From contig DAOUUS010000067.1 in assembly GCA_030668065.1 (NCBI GenBank), forward strand, positions 1 to 7,729: 7,729 nucleotides of DNA, in the 5' to 3' direction. Positions 6,273-7,729 of this stretch are shown here, piece by piece. Position 1 is the stretch's first letter, and the number at the start of each line of letters is the position of its first letter. A model generated the notes under the pieces. That model was not told where the DNA came from and did not search any database. It saw nothing but the letters and a program-made list of their open reading frames with translations. This stretch comes from Candidatus Methanophagales archaeon. Its GTDB lineage: Archaea > Halobacteriota > Syntropharchaeia > Alkanophagales > Methanospirareceae. The position numbers were made by a program, and so were the translations under genes.

Positions 6273-7268
6273 ATGAATCAAATGCCCAAACTAAACGCGA
6301 ATCTAAAAGCCGAACTACTCGCAACAGGAAGCGTGAACGTAGATGCATCACTACTTACAGGAACGTCCACATCAGCCGCAGGTCCCGGCACAGGACAAAA
6401 ATCAATATTCTTTACTTCCGGTGGTCATCGAGTACGCTTAGACATCAACAAAAACTCGCCACTCACGATGATAAAGGAAAACAACGATTTTATAATCCTG
6501 AAAGACAATAATGAGCTGGTAAGAGGCGAAATTGAGCCATTACTCGCGCACTGTCCGGAGCAAGCATACATCACACTGAGTGAACGCTGTATCTATGACT
6601 GTAAATTCTGCTCAGTCCCGAAGTTGCAAGGTAGGATCAAGACGCTGGATGAGGTCATTAATATTGTTGAGCAGGCAAAGAAGACGGGGCTGATGAAAGC
6701 AATCGCAATTACGTCTGGAGTGGCAGAATCACCGGAAGATGAGATTGAACGTTTAGTTGCAGTGATAAGAGCACTGAAAAGATACAATGTCCCTATTGGT
6801 GTCGCGGCATATCCTACCAGAAACTCCACAAAACTATTGAAAGAAGCTGGTGCAGATGAGCTCAAATACAATGTAGAAACCATGAATCGAGATATATTTG
6901 ATAAGGTCTGTAAGGGGCTCTCACTCGATTTTATATTAGGCTCGTTACGGGACGCAGTACCGGTATTTGGCAAGAACAGAGTATCCACGAACTTCATCAT
7001 AGGACTCGGTGAGACGGACGAATGCGTGCGCGAAGGAGTTGAGCATTTAGCAAAGATGGGTGTAATACCCGTTCTACGTCCAATAACCATACAACCCTTA
7101 CGAAAAGACGAGCTTGAAGCCGCAACAAGACCCCGTGCTGAGCGGTTGCTTAAACTCGCATGGATGACACGTGAAATAATAGATAAGTATGGGCTTCGTG
7201 TAGATGTCTCGCAGACGATGTGTCTTACCTGTACGGGCTGCGATATAACGCCTTATAGGGATGTATGA
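6273..7268 (+). CDS. Radical SAM protein, biotin-synthase-related (COG2516-like)
   Basis: A 331-residue radical S-adenosylmethionine enzyme. The 4Fe-4S site that binds SAM is C106-IYD-C110-KF-C113 in the sequence TLSERCIYDCKFCSVPK. Barrel strands follow: MKAIAITSGVAESPEDE (the GGE-like strand), VPIGVAAYP, ELKYNVETMNRDIFDKVC and VSTNFIIGLGETDE. This order is typical of the biotin synthase/lipoyl synthase-like branch. An N-terminal region of about 100 residues precedes the core. At the end, C317-LT-C320-TG-C323 (CxxCxxC) could hold a second metal cluster. Some archaeal biotin-synthase-related proteins form the two-part lipoyl synthase LipS1/LipS2; membership here is only a possibility, and the reaction is unknown. 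ATG 6273 has GGTGG at 6264-6268 and GGAG at 6256-6259 upstream; ATG 6282 is an alternative start. No obvious operon partner precedes it; the ferritin-like gene follows after 48 bp with its own promoter. Confidence 0.88.
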   Translation: MNQMPKLNANLKAELLATGSVNVDASLLTGTSTSAAGPGTGQKSIFFTSGGHRVRLDINKNSPLTMIKENNDFIILKDNNELVRGEIEPLLAHCPEQAYITLSERCIYDCKFCSVPKLQGRIKTLDEVINIVEQAKKTGLMKAIAITSGVAESPEDEIERLVAVIRALKRYNVPIGVAAYPTRNSTKLLKEAGADELKYNVETMNRDIFDKVCKGLSLDFILGSLRDAVPVFGKNRVSTNFIIGLGETDECVREGVEHLAKMGVIPVLRPITIQPLRKDELEAATRPRAERLLKLAWMTREIIDKYGLRVDVSQTMCLTCTGCDITPYRDV

Positions 7269-7281
7269 GTTTTCAGGAATA

Positions 7282-7297
7282 GAATATTTTAATATTC
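7282..7297 (+). promoter_or_regulatory. Palindrome over the TATA region of the ferritin-like gene
   Basis: GAATATT-TT-AATATTC is a perfect 7-bp inverted repeat with a 2-bp spacer. Its centre contains TATTTTAAT, a TATA-like box about 27 nt before ATG 7317, the spacing for a leaderless transcript. A dimeric regulator bound to the palindrome would block TBP, so this may be an operator; the factor is unknown. A/T-richness raises the odds of a chance palindrome. Confidence 0.4.
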
Positions 7298-7316
7298 AAA
7301 ACTATAACAATGATAC

Positions 7317-7729
7317 ATGGCGGAAAAAATTATGGAAGTAGAAGAAATAATCAGGTTATTGAATGAAGATTTTGTGGGTGAAATAGAAGCTACGCTGATA
7401 TACGTGAGAAACGCTTTTATAATGGACCAGTGTGACCCGAGTAGAGTAACAGAGGATATTGCCATTGACGAGATGAGGCACATGAATTGGCTTGCTGATC
7501 TCATTGTGAAAAGAGGCGGAAAGCCTAGTATGGAGCACAAAGAGCTTGATTTTGGGGGTGATGACCTGAGAAGTCAATTAGAGAAGCAGATAGCGCTTGA
7601 AACAGGAGGCATCGAGAAGTACAAGCAGCAGATTGATGCTATTGATGATGTAGAAGTGGTCGGCGTCCTGAAACATATATTGGATGAAGAGAAACGGCAC
7701 AGAAAAGAGTTCAGGATGAGGCTTGAAAG
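7317..7729 (+). CDS. Ferritin-like diiron protein (bacterioferritin/rubrerythrin type), partial
   Basis: An open frame of 137 complete codons running off the window's right edge. It encodes a four-helix ferritin-like fold with a complete diiron site. Helix A has E22 with Y29 (E-x6-Y as in bacterioferritin), helix B has E52-MR-H55, helix C has E95 in ALETGG, and helix D has E125-KR-H128 in DEEKRHRKEF. The C-terminus is missing, so whether a rubredoxin domain follows cannot be told. Such proteins store iron or reduce peroxide in anaerobes, which fits an oxygen-sensitive cell next to an Fe-S enzyme gene. ATG 7317 gives MAEKIMEVEE. It has no ribosome site but lies at leaderless distance from the TATA region. 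ATG 7332 is an alternative start with only weak GCGG before it. Confidence 0.85.
   Translation, partial: MAEKIMEVEEIIRLLNEDFVGEIEATLIYVRNAFIMDQCDPSRVTEDIAIDEMRHMNWLADLIVKRGGKPSMEHKELDFGGDDLRSQLEKQIALETGGIEKYKQQIDAIDDVEVVGVLKHILDEEKRHRKEFRMRLE

Noticed and set aside
6593..7090. 165-residue open frame on the minus strand
   Set aside because: It is entirely antisense to the radical SAM gene, whose frame has clear motifs, and the Ser-rich product resembles no family.

Overview
The window looks archaeal, most likely from a methanogen-related euryarchaeon such as an ANME/Methanophagales-type lineage. The reasons are several A/T-rich TATA-like boxes at archaeal spacing from gene starts, two genes that look leaderless, moderate GC by eye, and gene content that includes a DUF169 protein, an archaeal biotin-synthase-related radical SAM protein and a compact diiron ferritin-like protein. 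The lineage is an inference from gene style; no marker gene in the window settles it.

Left part (1-2881). The first 213 bases are the wreck of a second copy of the thioredoxin-domain gene that stands intact at 824-2881. The wreck carries an internal deletion of about 514 bp and a frameshift. Between the dead and the living copy lies a minus-strand toxin-antitoxin pair (RelE/ParE-like toxin 317-571, small acidic antitoxin 579-776). The 47 bp between antitoxin and thioredoxin-domain gene appear to hold two divergent core promoters, one of which directly touches the neighbouring start codon.

Middle part (2882-6029). An intergenic stretch with an imperfect inverted repeat leads to an amidohydrolase-fold protein (3094-3960) whose usual metal-binding residues appear to have been replaced. 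Then comes a 28-codon stump of a GNAT acetyltransferase that still has a perfect ribosome binding site, followed by a tight two-gene unit: a DUF169 protein (4153-4875) and an MFS transporter (4884-6029), 8 bp apart.

Right part (6030-7729). A leader with two TATA-like boxes precedes a radical SAM protein (6273-7268) with the canonical CxxxCxxC cluster motif and an additional C-terminal CxxCxxC. The last gene, cut by the window edge, is a ferritin-like diiron protein starting at 7317, probably leaderless, with a perfect palindrome over its TATA region.

No rRNA, tRNA, CRISPR array or transposase was seen. The genes do not form one obvious pathway. The themes are thiol/redox or oxidative-stress handling (thioredoxin-domain protein, ferritin-like protein), an unknown DUF169-plus-exporter unit, and gene decay (two broken genes). 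The observations most worth following are the metal-site-less amidohydrolase, the DUF169-MFS pair, the radical SAM protein with a second cysteine cluster, and the duplicated and broken thioredoxin-domain gene next to a toxin-antitoxin pair.
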